64,000 bases of DNA, taken from contig NZ_JAHKPT010000035.1 in assembly GCF_018860635.1 (NCBI RefSeq), positions 248,001 to 312,000 on the forward strand, in the 5' to 3' direction. Numbering within the stretch: the first letter of the stretch is position 1; each line of letters begins with the position of its first letter. Of this stretch, positions 9,541 to 17,412 are shown in pieces. Origin of the DNA: Aliiglaciecola lipolytica. GTDB taxonomy: Bacteria > Pseudomonadota > Gammaproteobacteria > Enterobacterales > Alteromonadaceae. Under the pieces are notes generated by a model. That model searched no databases, was not told where the DNA came from, and was given only the letters and a program-made list of their open reading frames with translations. The translations under genes and the position numbers were made by a program.

Positions 9541-10470
9541 ATGGCAGAGCAAGAATGCCCAAAATGTCCTCCTGAAGGACTCCCTGCGTGGATGGGGACT
9601 TTTGCGGACTTAATGTCTCTGCTGATGTGTTTCTTTGTGCTGTTGCTGGCCTTTTCTGAAATGGATGTGCTTAAATTTAAGCAAATTGCCGGTTCAATGA
9701 AATTCGCTTTTGGTGTGCAGAATAAAATTGAAGTCAAAGATATTCCTAAAGGTACCAGTGTTATTGCCATGGAATTTCGACCTGGCAGACCAGATCCCAC
9801 ACCCATCGAAAATATCCAGCAGCAAACTGTTGATATGACCCAAGAAATGTTGGAATTCCAAGCCGGCGATGAAGATTCTGCTGGCGGACGGCAAAAACAA
9901 CGGGGTGAACAACGAGGTGGGGCAGCACAACAAACCGCTACTGACCAGTCGTCGTCTTCTGCTCAACAACAATCTAGTCAAGAACAAACTAACGAGTTGA
10001 TGAAAAAAGTCGCTCAACAATTACAAAAACAAATATTAGATGGTTCTATTGAAATGGAATCTTTAGGCCAGCAAATTATCATAAGGATCCGTGAGAATGG
10101 ATCGTTTTCCGCGGGATCTGCCTTTCTACAACCCCAATTTCGTCCCATTTTGAAGACGATTGGTGAATTACTTGCAGATGTTCCAGGTGAGATAGAGATT
10201 TCTGGCCACAGTGACAGTCAGCAAATATCCAATGAGTTATATCGCTCTAACTGGGATTTATCCGCGCAAAGGGCGGTTGCTGTAGCAGAAGAAATTAGAA
10301 AAGCTGACGGTTTTGATGAGCAACGCATGTTGGTGGTAGGGAAGGCGGATACCGCGCCATTGTCGACCAATGAAAACGCTGGAGACAGAGGTCGTAATCG
10401 CCGCGTAGAAATTGCTATTAACCAAGGTAAACCTATGTATTCAAAACCCATTTCGGTTATCGAGCCTTAA
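9541..10470 (+). CDS. pomB: Sodium-type flagellar motor stator protein PomB (MotB family)
   Basis: Partner of PomA; single transmembrane helix plus periplasmic OmpA-like peptidoglycan-binding domain that anchors the stator. The ion-binding aspartate is Asp23 in TFADLMSLLMCFFVLLLAFSEMD. A Gln/Ser-rich low-complexity linker covers about residues 118-150. The OmpA/MotB domain occupies about 180-300, with the motifs ISGHSDSQQIS and GDRGRNRRVEI. It starts 3 nt after the pomA stop. The paralogous name MotB is equally valid; PomB fits better because of the CPKCPPEG N-terminus. Confidence 0.95.
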   Translation: MAEQECPKCPPEGLPAWMGTFADLMSLLMCFFVLLLAFSEMDVLKFKQIAGSMKFAFGVQNKIEVKDIPKGTSVIAMEFRPGRPDPTPIENIQQQTVDMTQEMLEFQAGDEDSAGGRQKQRGEQRGGAAQQTATDQSSSSAQQQSSQEQTNELMKKVAQQLQKQILDGSIEMESLGQQIIIRIRENGSFSAGSAFLQPQFRPILKTIGELLADVPGEIEISGHSDSQQISNELYRSNWDLSAQRAVAVAEEIRKADGFDEQRMLVVGKADTAPLSTNENAGDRGRNRRVEIAINQGKPMYSKPISVIEP

Positions 10471-10496
10471 GGGTGATGCTAACCTAACTCCCTAGG

Positions 10497-11045
10497 TTAT
10501 TGGCATTTCCTAAGCGGCTCAGTTTTATCAAAGAAGATGGAAATTTCTGCCACTCCGATACCTAATTTACTCATATACGAACGATTCATCATGCGCTTTT
10601 CATCCAACATGTACATCCAATCATCTACTTTCAGATCAAACTCTGAATCATCTACAGGCACTCTGAGTGTATAGTGCCAATTGAAACTCATACCATTAGC
10701 TTCGCCACTTGCTTGGCCAATTACATCACCTGCAGACCCTGTGACAGTGCCGTCTTGCTGAATATTAAGTTGCCACTGTCTGATTTGCGTTTCGCCATCT
10801 GCATAGTAAAACGTTTCGTGTAATTTTCCGCTATCACCTTGCCAAGTGCCAATGATGTCAACACAAAAACGACGAGTCGTTTTGTTATTGATATCTTGCA
10901 CAATTCCCCACGCGGTTAAATTGCCTGAAAAATACTCTTTTAGTTTAAATTCTGGTGTGGTTCCTTGATAATCCTCGACCGAGGATGAACACCCAGATAA
11001 ACCGACCATTGCAGCGCAAACCGCTGTGTATTGAATAAAGTTCAT
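10497..11045 (-). CDS. DUF3833-type lipoprotein
   Basis: 182-residue predicted outer-membrane or periplasmic lipoprotein. The signal peptide MNFIQYTAVCAAMVGLSGC ends in a lipobox with Cys19. The body resembles DUF3833 (FKLKEYFSGNLTAWGIVQD near the start, then a beta-rich domain). The family has no established activity but repeatedly occurs with Cfa-like, DUF1365 and FAD-oxidoreductase genes, as here. It is the last gene of the minus-strand operon that runs from 15983 to 10497; only 2 nt separate it from the preceding gene. A lipocalin-like role in handling modified lipids is speculation. Confidence 0.75.
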   Translation of the reverse strand: MNFIQYTAVCAAMVGLSGCSSSVEDYQGTTPEFKLKEYFSGNLTAWGIVQDINNKTTRRFCVDIIGTWQGDSGKLHETFYYADGETQIRQWQLNIQQDGTVTGSAGDVIGQASGEANGMSFNWHYTLRVPVDDSEFDLKVDDWMYMLDEKRMMNRSYMSKLGIGVAEISIFFDKTEPLRKCQ

Positions 11046-11047
11046 CG

Positions 11048-11554
11048 TTAACCTCCAATCAGTTGTTTACGAAGTTTGGGGTAACTGCAGTTTTCGTCGA
11101 GCCATATGGCCAGAAAACTCGGTCCAAATTTGGGGTCTTGTATCACTCCAATGAGATCATCATTAAAAAAGAATTGGCTGTGACCATTCGCATTGACCTT
11201 CAAGGTCAGTACGTCATTTTTTTTGATATTCGGCCAAATTGAATCAAGCTCATCCAGCCAATTTCGAATATTCTGCGAGGAATAACCTAGTTTTTGCCAT
11301 TCCTGTTCTGTGCGCTCCAATAAGTCTTCACTTTTTATTGCACGTAAGTATTTTATTTGCAGTGCCAATGGCAGGTTATCAGCAGCATATTCTCCATTCT
11401 TGCTATAAAGAGTTGAGAAATAAATATCGAAAAAGAATACCTCTAGTTTGGCAGAACCGACTTTCGTCAGTCCTGTTATTGGATTAGCCATTACTATATT
11501 CATTGTGTTACTGCTCACCATCAATATGAAAAAAAATCCCAAAGTTTTTAACAT
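11048..11554 (-). CDS. Chalcone isomerase-like periplasmic protein
   Basis: 168-residue exported protein: hydrophobic signal segment at 1-23 ending ...MANP. The body matches the bacterial chalcone-isomerase-like domain, as judged from KVGSAKLEVFFFDIYFSTLYS, the LQIKYLRAIKSEDLLERTEQEWQKLG block and the C-terminal GPSFLAIWLDENCSYPKLRKQLIG. Bacterial members are not flavonoid enzymes; the fold is related to fatty-acid-binding proteins, so a lipid ligand is plausible. Its operon position next to the Cfa-like gene supports that, but the function is unknown. Confidence 0.72.
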   Translation of the reverse strand: MLKTLGFFFILMVSSNTMNIVMANPITGLTKVGSAKLEVFFFDIYFSTLYSKNGEYAADNLPLALQIKYLRAIKSEDLLERTEQEWQKLGYSSQNIRNWLDELDSIWPNIKKNDVLTLKVNANGHSQFFFNDDLIGVIQDPKFGPSFLAIWLDENCSYPKLRKQLIGG

Positions 11555-11557
11555 CGG

Positions 11558-12811
11558 CTATCTGATTACTTGTCCGATGAAAGACGGCTTACTTAGCACT
11601 AACTGCACTGTTGAAATGGTGCGTTCTAAAAATCCTCCTTCACAATAACTAAAATAATAACGCCACATTCGCATAAACCTTTCGTCATATCCTTCTTTAG
11701 CGAGCACTTCACGTTTGTCTAAGAAGCGCTGATGCCAGTGATTGATGGTTTTTGCATAATCTAGTCCGATATCATGTGAATCGCGGATCATCATGTCGCT
11801 GTATAGTTTTAAGTGCCGGTTTAGCTCATATTGAGAAGGTAAAAATCCTCCCGGAAATATATGTTTTTGAATAAAGTCCACGTCTTTACTGTAACTTTCG
11901 TAACGACGATCATCTATGGTGATGGATTGCAGCAGCATCAAACCATCTTTTTTTAGTAGTGAAGAACACTTTTCAAAGAAATTAGGCAAGTACTCTTTGC
12001 CCACCGCTTCAATCATCTCAATGGAAACCAGTTTATCGTACTGACCTGTTAACACTCGGTAGTCTTGCTTTAACAAAGTGATACGACTTGTCAGATTTTC
12101 CTTAGCTACCCATTGTTGCGCATAATCAAATTGTTCATCAGAAATAGTTGTTGTAGTGACTTTGCAACCGTAATGTTTAGCTGCAAATATGGCCAAACCA
12201 CCCCAGCCCGTACCGATTTCCAAAAGGTGATCATTTTCATTGAGTTGCAATTTGTCACAAATCGCTTTGAGTTTAAGTTGTTGGGCTTGTTCCAAGCTAA
12301 TATCTTGGGTTGGATAAATAGCCGCGGAATACATCATACTGTTATCTAAAAACTGGGTATAAAGCCTATTCCCTAAATCATAATGTGCTGAGATATTCTT
12401 TTTGGCTTGATGTTTAGAGTTTTTATTTTTTAAATGACTAATCTGACGAAGTGGAGTGGCTATCCATCTCATTTTTGCTTCCCAAGCATCCAGCATAGGC
12501 AAATTGCGCGCGAAGATTCGAATCACATCGGTCAAATTTGGCGTTTCCCACAAATTATCCGTGTAGGTTTCACCCGAAGCGACGCTACCTCCAAATAGTA
12601 ATTTTTTGTATGCTTTTAAGTCGAGAAAGTTAATTTCGGCGTGAAGATCTGAATTTGCATCGCCAAACCTGTCAACTAAGACTCCGTGTTCTTTTATGGT
12701 CATCATACCTTCAGGTATCTGACTGAAAATTTTGAGCAAAATATTTCTGCAAATTCGATCTGTGGTGGATAACGTTTCAGTCTGAGTCAGGGTGTTTTCA
12801 CTATTTAACAT
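11558..12811 (-). CDS. Cyclopropane-fatty-acyl-phospholipid synthase family methyltransferase
   Basis: SAM-dependent enzyme expected to methylate or cyclopropanate unsaturated acyl chains of membrane phospholipids. The ATG at 12811 gives MLNSENTLTQTETLS (417 aa); a longer ORF to 12865 runs inside DUF1365. The SAM-binding motif LEIGTGWGGLAIFAAKHYG, the family motif HYDLGNRLYTQFLD and the later SIEMIEAVGKEYLPNFF are present. It overlaps the DUF1365 gene by 11 nt. Because this copy belongs to an ECF/ChrR-linked operon, it may be a stress-specific paralogue making methylated or furan-type fatty acids rather than the housekeeping Cfa; that is inference. Confidence 0.9.
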   Translation of the reverse strand: MLNSENTLTQTETLSTTDRICRNILLKIFSQIPEGMMTIKEHGVLVDRFGDANSDLHAEINFLDLKAYKKLLFGGSVASGETYTDNLWETPNLTDVIRIFARNLPMLDAWEAKMRWIATPLRQISHLKNKNSKHQAKKNISAHYDLGNRLYTQFLDNSMMYSAAIYPTQDISLEQAQQLKLKAICDKLQLNENDHLLEIGTGWGGLAIFAAKHYGCKVTTTTISDEQFDYAQQWVAKENLTSRITLLKQDYRVLTGQYDKLVSIEMIEAVGKEYLPNFFEKCSSLLKKDGLMLLQSITIDDRRYESYSKDVDFIQKHIFPGGFLPSQYELNRHLKLYSDMMIRDSHDIGLDYAKTINHWHQRFLDKREVLAKEGYDERFMRMWRYYFSYCEGGFLERTISTVQLVLSKPSFIGQVIR

Positions 12812-13544
12812 CTGCTTTTTTTTCCTTATTGCCAGGATGACCATAAAAAGGCACACCTTTAACAAACAATTTCAATGCTTGCCAATAAATACCGACAACG
12901 GTTTTTATTGTCATACTTGGGATATTTAGTAGTACGCGTAAAAGGTGTTTTGAGTTCAATGGTTCACGAACAAGATTGAGATTTGCTTGAAAGTGCTTCT
13001 GCTCTTTAAAGCAGCTAAGTGATAATGTGAGTCTTTTACTAGGTTGCTTAACGTTCCATTTATACTGCATATCTAAGGGATTAAATGGAGAAACATGAAA
13101 TTCTTTGTCACAGTCTTGTTGGACCGCTAAATCAACCAAATAGTGATGTCTTTCGTTCCAAGGTGTATTGCTCACCTCAGCAAGTAGATGACTAAATGTG
13201 CCATCTGGTTGTTGTAAATAATAAAAATTGACTGGGCTAAAATACAAGCCAAACATACGCAGTTGGCCTAACAAAAATACCTTTCCAGACAGTGGCTTTT
13301 GCGCTAATTCAGACATACGTTGTATCACCGATGACTTTAAATCATCTTGTGGATTACCTAAAAAATCTGAACGCTTAAACCTAACCACTGAAAAACGATT
13401 GGTAGAAAAGCCTTTTACGTTTTCGCAAAGCTCGTCTATTTCATCTAAGTTGAGCCAAAACATAAATATTTTATAGTTAAAGGCATGCTTTTTCGGAAGG
13501 TGTCGCGCATGAAAAACGTTGCCAATATATAGCGCACTGTCCAT
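12801..13544 (-). CDS. DUF1365 family protein
   Basis: 247-residue protein beginning MDSALYIGNVFHARHLPKKHAFNYKIFMFWLNLDE, the characteristic DUF1365 opening. Further family blocks are LLGQLRMFGLYFSPVNFYYLQ and HVSPFNPLDMQYKW. A hydrophobic patch near 205-230 suggests membrane association. The family almost always sits beside a FAD-dependent COG2907 oxidoreductase and a Cfa-like methyltransferase, exactly as here (1-nt overlap upstream, 11-nt overlap downstream). Biochemical function is not established; participation in acyl-chain modification is inferred from context. Confidence 0.88.
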   Translation of the reverse strand: MDSALYIGNVFHARHLPKKHAFNYKIFMFWLNLDEIDELCENVKGFSTNRFSVVRFKRSDFLGNPQDDLKSSVIQRMSELAQKPLSGKVFLLGQLRMFGLYFSPVNFYYLQQPDGTFSHLLAEVSNTPWNERHHYLVDLAVQQDCDKEFHVSPFNPLDMQYKWNVKQPSKRLTLSLSCFKEQKHFQANLNLVREPLNSKHLLRVLLNIPSMTIKTVVGIYWQALKLFVKGVPFYGHPGNKEKKADVK

Positions 13545-14833
13545 TAGAGTTCAGCCCCAAATCGACTACACACATCTAAAGCACTGCGCACGCCGTCTTC
13601 ATGAAAACCGTTATACCAATAAGCACCGCAAAAATGCATGCCCGCCACGCCACAAATCTCAGATCTTCGGGATTGTGCCTTGGCGCTTTGCAAACTAAAT
13701 TGAGGATGATGGTATTCGAACTGTTTTAAAATTTTATCAGGGGCGATATGCTCACTATTATTCAGTGTCACGCAAAAAGTATGTTCCGACTCTAGGCGTT
13801 GTAAAATATTCATGTTGTAAGTGAGTGATGTTGGTTCTTGTTCCTCGTCAGGACCACCTTTGAGTAAATAATTCCAACTCGCCCAAGCCAATCTGCGCTT
13901 CGGCAATACAGAGGTATCAGTGTGCAATACCACTTCATTGGGACTGTAGGGCATAGCCGATAAAATATCTTGTTGTGCAACAGAAGGGTTTTTAATCATT
14001 TTTAGCGCCTGATCACTATGACAGGCAAATATCACTTCATCGAATTCAAAGTTGCTGTTACTTAGATCCCCATCGACTGCCGCCAATGTAATACGATATT
14101 TGCCATCTACATATTCCACTTGACTAATAGGACTGTTCAAGAGAATTTTGTCCCTGAAACCTTCTGTTAATGGATTTATATATTCTCTGGAGCCACCAAT
14201 GATGGTGTACCATTGTGGTCTGTCAGTGATATTTAATAACCCATGGTTATTGAAAAATTGTAAAAAGAACGCGAGCTGAAAGCCTTTAATATCTTGCAAC
14301 GTTGCTGACCAAATCGCAGCGCACATAGGTAAAATATAATTGTGATTAAAATCTTCGCTAAATTTATGTTGAATTAAAAACTCGCCCAGAGTGATATCGC
14401 CAATTTGTTCGGGCGTTTGTTCACTAAAAAGTTGTTTACATAATTTATTGAAGCGCAATATGTCGCGGACAATTCGGTGAAATTTAGGACGAAGAATATT
14501 TCTTCGTTGGGCGAATAGACTATTAATTGTATTGCCGTTGTATTCTAAGTTTTCACTCAGGTTTTTCACACTGAAACTCATTTCTGTGGGTTGACCTGCC
14601 ACCCCGATTTTTGCAAGTAGCTTAATAAAGTTAGGATAAGTCCAATCGTTGTAGACTATAAACCCAGTGTCTATGGCGTAACTTTTTCCGGCTACATCAA
14701 CATCTACAGTGGCGGTGTGGCCGCCAATGTAGTTATTGGCTTCGAACACGGTAATGTCGAACTTTTCATGGAGTAAATGGCCACATGTTATGCCAGAAAT
14801 GCCGCTTCCAATAATCGCGATTCGCTTTTTCAT
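13544..14833 (-). CDS. FAD-dependent oxidoreductase (amine-oxidase/COG2907 family)
   Basis: 429-residue flavoprotein. The N-terminal dinucleotide-binding motif is IAIIGSGISGITCGHLL (about 4-20), with the second conserved glutamate in FEANNYIGGHTATVDV. A C-terminal FAD-contacting block is GMHFCGAYWYNGFHEDGVRSA. It resembles the COG2907 group linked to DUF1365 and Cfa genes, distantly related to squalene, phytoene and amine oxidases. The likely job is oxidation or desaturation of a lipid substrate made by the neighbouring methyltransferase; the substrate is not known. It overlaps the upstream SDR gene by 4 nt. Confidence 0.88.
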   Translation of the reverse strand: MKKRIAIIGSGISGITCGHLLHEKFDITVFEANNYIGGHTATVDVDVAGKSYAIDTGFIVYNDWTYPNFIKLLAKIGVAGQPTEMSFSVKNLSENLEYNGNTINSLFAQRRNILRPKFHRIVRDILRFNKLCKQLFSEQTPEQIGDITLGEFLIQHKFSEDFNHNYILPMCAAIWSATLQDIKGFQLAFFLQFFNNHGLLNITDRPQWYTIIGGSREYINPLTEGFRDKILLNSPISQVEYVDGKYRITLAAVDGDLSNSNFEFDEVIFACHSDQALKMIKNPSVAQQDILSAMPYSPNEVVLHTDTSVLPKRRLAWASWNYLLKGGPDEEQEPTSLTYNMNILQRLESEHTFCVTLNNSEHIAPDKILKQFEYHHPQFSLQSAKAQSRRSEICGVAGMHFCGAYWYNGFHEDGVRSALDVCSRFGAEL

Positions 14834-15558
14834 TCAGTATCCTGAGTATTCTTCATTTTGCTGCTTATTTTAAATTTCGCCCATGCAGGAAAAAGATTTA
14901 AAAAACGTAATATAAAACTTAATTTTTTGGGGAAATAAATGCTTGAATGGCGCTGTTCAATTCCCACTAATAAGGCATCAGCAGCCTCATTGACGCTAAT
15001 TTTCATTGGCATTTCGAAATCATTTTTATCCGTTAATGGTGTTTCTACAAAGCCTGGAGAAGCGCTCTGAATGAGGATGTTTTTGGGCGCTAGGTCAACT
15101 TGCATACTCTTACTGAAGTAGTGTAAGGCTGCTTTACTGGCACCATATGCTTGACTGCGAGTGAAGGGCAGCAATCTCGCTAAACTATCCACAATCACTA
15201 TTTGCTGTGGTGGACTGCTCGCTTTGATTAGTGAAGCAGTGCAATTTACGACACCCATGAAATTGACGTCAAACACCCGTTTAAACAATGCCACTTCAAA
15301 GCAATCTATATCGACATATTCGCACACACCTGCGTTTAGCACCGCGATATCTGGATGCACGTTTTGCAAAGCGTCAGCAACTTGCTGTTGATTCGCTATA
15401 TCGAATTTGAGTGTCGATATATTGTCGTATTTCGCCAGCGCTTCTAACGCGTCTTGATTTCGTCCGCAAGCAATTACCTTGTAATTTTTTTGTGCACACA
15501 AAAGCGTGAGCGCTTTACCAATGCCAGATGTTGCGCCTGTGATTAAAATTGTTTTCAT
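14830..15558 (-). CDS. Short-chain dehydrogenase/reductase
   Basis: 242-residue classical SDR. The nucleotide-binding TGATSGIGKAL is at 7-17, the NAG motif occurs in AVLNAGVCEYVD, the catalytic Ser is in IVDSLARLLPFT and the YxxxK motif is YGASKAALHYF. The C-terminal tail FILRFLNLFPAWAKFK is hydrophobic and basic, suggesting membrane contact. It overlaps both neighbours by 4 nt, so it is translationally coupled in the lipid operon. The substrate is unknown; a lipid carbonyl or alcohol is plausible from context. Confidence 0.9.
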   Translation of the reverse strand: MKTILITGATSGIGKALTLLCAQKNYKVIACGRNQDALEALAKYDNISTLKFDIANQQQVADALQNVHPDIAVLNAGVCEYVDIDCFEVALFKRVFDVNFMGVVNCTASLIKASSPPQQIVIVDSLARLLPFTRSQAYGASKAALHYFSKSMQVDLAPKNILIQSASPGFVETPLTDKNDFEMPMKISVNEAADALLVGIEQRHSSIYFPKKLSFILRFLNLFPAWAKFKISSKMKNTQDTE

Positions 15559-15983
15559 GAGACTAACCTTCGTTTAAGTGCCCTGATAATATGTTTTAGC
15601 AGCGGGACTTGCTCATAAATCATCTCTCCCAAGTCGTAATAATCTCGGTGGAATACAATCTTATCGTTAGCGCTTTTTAAGTGACTAATACCGTCAACTT
15701 CAAATTCTTTCCCCGAATTTAGCTGGGGGTGCACTATTCTCATTTTCCAGGTTACGAAAATATCACCCTCAACCTCAGTGATATGTTGAATCAAACAGTC
15801 ACATTTTGATGTGTTAGTAAGTAAATTTTCAAAGTAATCTTTTATACATTTAAGTCCTTGATGTTGGCTAAGCGGGTCTATCAAAGTTGCTTCGGGAGCA
15901 TATACATCGCCCAAGTGAGCAATTGATTGCAACGACAAGTTTCGGTAAAAATTTTCGAATTTTTTCAATACACTCATGATCAA
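15555..15983 (-). CDS. SnoaL/NTF2-like protein
   Basis: 142-residue small alpha+beta protein beginning MIMSVLKKFENFYRNLS. Segments such as LGDVYAPEATLIDPLSQHQGLKCIKDYFENLL and FVTWKMRIVHP fit the SnoaL-like NTF2 fold, used by isomerases, dehydratases and binding proteins. It is the first gene of the seven-gene lipid operon and is preceded by a TGATCC-N18-TAAACC promoter. Similar SnoaL-like genes sit beside SDR, COG2907, DUF1365 and Cfa genes in other Alteromonadales and Vibrio-type loci. The activity is not known. Confidence 0.78.
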   Translation of the reverse strand: MIMSVLKKFENFYRNLSLQSIAHLGDVYAPEATLIDPLSQHQGLKCIKDYFENLLTNTSKCDCLIQHITEVEGDIFVTWKMRIVHPQLNSGKEFEVDGISHLKSANDKIVFHRDYYDLGEMIYEQVPLLKHIIRALKRRLVS

Positions 15984-16006
15984 TACTTTCTGTTAGCTCA
16001 TAGTTA

Positions 16007-16036
16007 GGTTTACTCGACCCAGTTTCATTGGGATCA
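16007..16036 (-). promoter_or_regulatory. Predicted ECF (RpoE/ChrR-type) promoter of the lipid operon
   Basis: On the minus strand, TGATCC (16036-16031), an 18-bp spacer and TAAACC (16012-16007) lie 24 nt upstream of the ATG at 15983. The singlet-oxygen sigma factor RpoE of Rhodobacter recognises TGATCC-N18-TAAGA-like promoters, and an ECF/ChrR pair is encoded less than 1 kb away. A related element precedes the sigma gene itself. Confidence 0.7.
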
Positions 16037-16159
16037 TATTTAGACTAAAAATAGTCTAGTTTGTGGTGAACTTCGGTGAACGATGAAATTTCAGATTATT
16101 TGGATCTAATTTGCTTTGCCTAGCGTAGATGTTAGTGATGAATAATTAGGAACAGCAAA

Positions 16160-16741
16160 TTGGCTTCTGAAACCTTTACTTCTCCATTGTTTCCATTGTC
16201 TGCACATATATTGCCAGGTGGCGTAATGTCATTACGTATTTTTGAACCCAGATATATTCGAATGGTAAAAGAGGCTTGTGCTGAACAATCTGGCTTCGTT
16301 ATTAGTATGCTCAATTCAATGGGTGACAAAACATCAAACCAACATATGTATCCAATTGGGACTTATGTCACAGTTGAAGACTTTGATTTATTGGAAGATG
16401 GCTTGCTGGGTATCACTGTCAAGGGCCATTCTTGTGTATGTATAGAATCAGTTGAGACGGCAAAGGACGATCTCAGAATCGGACAGTGCCGCTGGCAAGA
16501 AAACTGGACATCTTCGGCAGTTGAAACTCGAAATATCGATGTAGATTTAAAATTAAAAGAAATTTTCGATAAATACCCAGAAGTTCAAGCGCTTTACCCT
16601 AACCCCAAATTCGACGATCCGGTTTGGGTGGTTTATCGCTGGTTAGAACTTCTCCCTGTCGATGCAGATCAGAAACAAACCTTTTTACAGCAGAAAGATT
16701 GTCTAGCAGCCTTGGAATTTTTATCACAACTGGTAAAGTGA
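16160..16741 (+). CDS. LON N-terminal substrate-binding domain protein
   Basis: 193-residue stand-alone LON substrate-binding (PUA-like) domain without ATPase or protease parts. The TTG start at 16160 has AGGA 8 nt upstream. The signature FPLSAHILPGGVMSLRIFEPRYIRMVKEA lies at about 12-40, followed by GTYVTVEDFDLLEDGLLGITVKG. Stand-alone LON-domain proteins are common in this lineage next to the ChrR-type ECF sigma. The role is unknown; substrate recognition for a protease, perhaps affecting anti-sigma turnover, is only a hypothesis. It is divergent from the lipid operon. Confidence 0.85.
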   Translation: MASETFTSPLFPLSAHILPGGVMSLRIFEPRYIRMVKEACAEQSGFVISMLNSMGDKTSNQHMYPIGTYVTVEDFDLLEDGLLGITVKGHSCVCIESVETAKDDLRIGQCRWQENWTSSAVETRNIDVDLKLKEIFDKYPEVQALYPNPKFDDPVWVVYRWLELLPVDADQKQTFLQQKDCLAALEFLSQLVK

Positions 16742-16768
16742 TCCTTATCTATTTGAATGCGTATAAAT
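16739..16768 (+). promoter_or_regulatory. Predicted autoregulatory ECF promoter of sigma/chrR
   Basis: TGATCC at 16739-16744 overlaps the stop codon of the LON-domain gene. It is followed by TATAAA at 16762-16767 (17-bp spacer) or TAAATT at 16764-16769 (19 bp). The -35 is identical to that of the divergent lipid operon. ECF sigma factors of the ChrR type typically activate their own operon. Spacing is slightly off the N18 seen upstream of the lipid operon, so confidence is lower. Confidence 0.55.
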
Positions 16769-16797
16769 TGAAATAATTTGATTTCAGGAAAGTACGC

Positions 16798-17412
16798 ATG
16801 CTGGTCGGAATTCCATTGCAGTCGAAAAATGCAAATATACCCACACCTAAAGAATGTGCTAAAGAAATGTCTGAGCACTTGGTTACAGTGGCTGAAATGC
16901 GCTGTAAGCGTTCGTTCGCTGAAGTATTTAATTACTTCGCACCTAGGCTTAGATCTTATTGCTTGAAACAAACAGGAAACGAAGCGCTGGCGATGGAGTT
17001 AGTGCAAGACACTATGTCTAATGTTTGGCAAAAAGCGCATTTATTCAATGCTGAAAAAGGTTCCCCTTCGACATGGATTTTTACTATAGCTAGAAATCTA
17101 CGATTTGACATGTTGCGCAAACAACAAAACCGCAAGGAAGACATCTGTTCAGACGACTTGTGGCCAGTGTTGTGCGAGCATACAGCGGATGTCAACGAGG
17201 TTTCGCTGGAACAGCAAATGACCATGCAACAAATAAATACCATGTTCGAATCTCTTCCAGAAAAGCAGAAAGTGGTTATTGAAGCCATTTATATTGAGGG
17301 CAAATCTCAACAAGAGGTTGCTTCACAGCTAGATATTCCTTTGGGGACTGTGAAGTCTCGTACAAGGTTGGCGTTACAACGATTGAAAGAGTTGATTAAA
17401 GACGATGATTAA
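16798..17412 (+). CDS. ECF RNA polymerase sigma factor, RpoE/ChrR (singlet-oxygen) type
   Basis: 204-residue sigma-70 family protein with region 2 (FNYFAPRLRSYCLKQTGNEALAMELVQDT, then TWIFTIARNLRFDMLRK) and region 4 (LPEKQKVVIEAIYIEGKSQQEVASQL, then GTVKSRTRLALQRLK). It has AGGAAA about 7 nt before the ATG. It overlaps chrR by 8 nt, which fits the ECF11-like group whose activity is held by the zinc anti-sigma ChrR and released by singlet oxygen. Expected targets include its own operon and the adjacent lipid operon, both of which carry a TGATCC -35 element. Confidence 0.93.
   Translation: MLVGIPLQSKNANIPTPKECAKEMSEHLVTVAEMRCKRSFAEVFNYFAPRLRSYCLKQTGNEALAMELVQDTMSNVWQKAHLFNAEKGSPSTWIFTIARNLRFDMLRKQQNRKEDICSDDLWPVLCEHTADVNEVSLEQQMTMQQINTMFESLPEKQKVVIEAIYIEGKSQQEVASQLDIPLGTVKSRTRLALQRLKELIKDDD

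Noticed and set aside
10481-10498. Terminator between pomB and the DUF3833 gene
   Set aside because: Only a 6-bp AACCTA/TAGGTT stem overlapping the stop codon and no T-tract.
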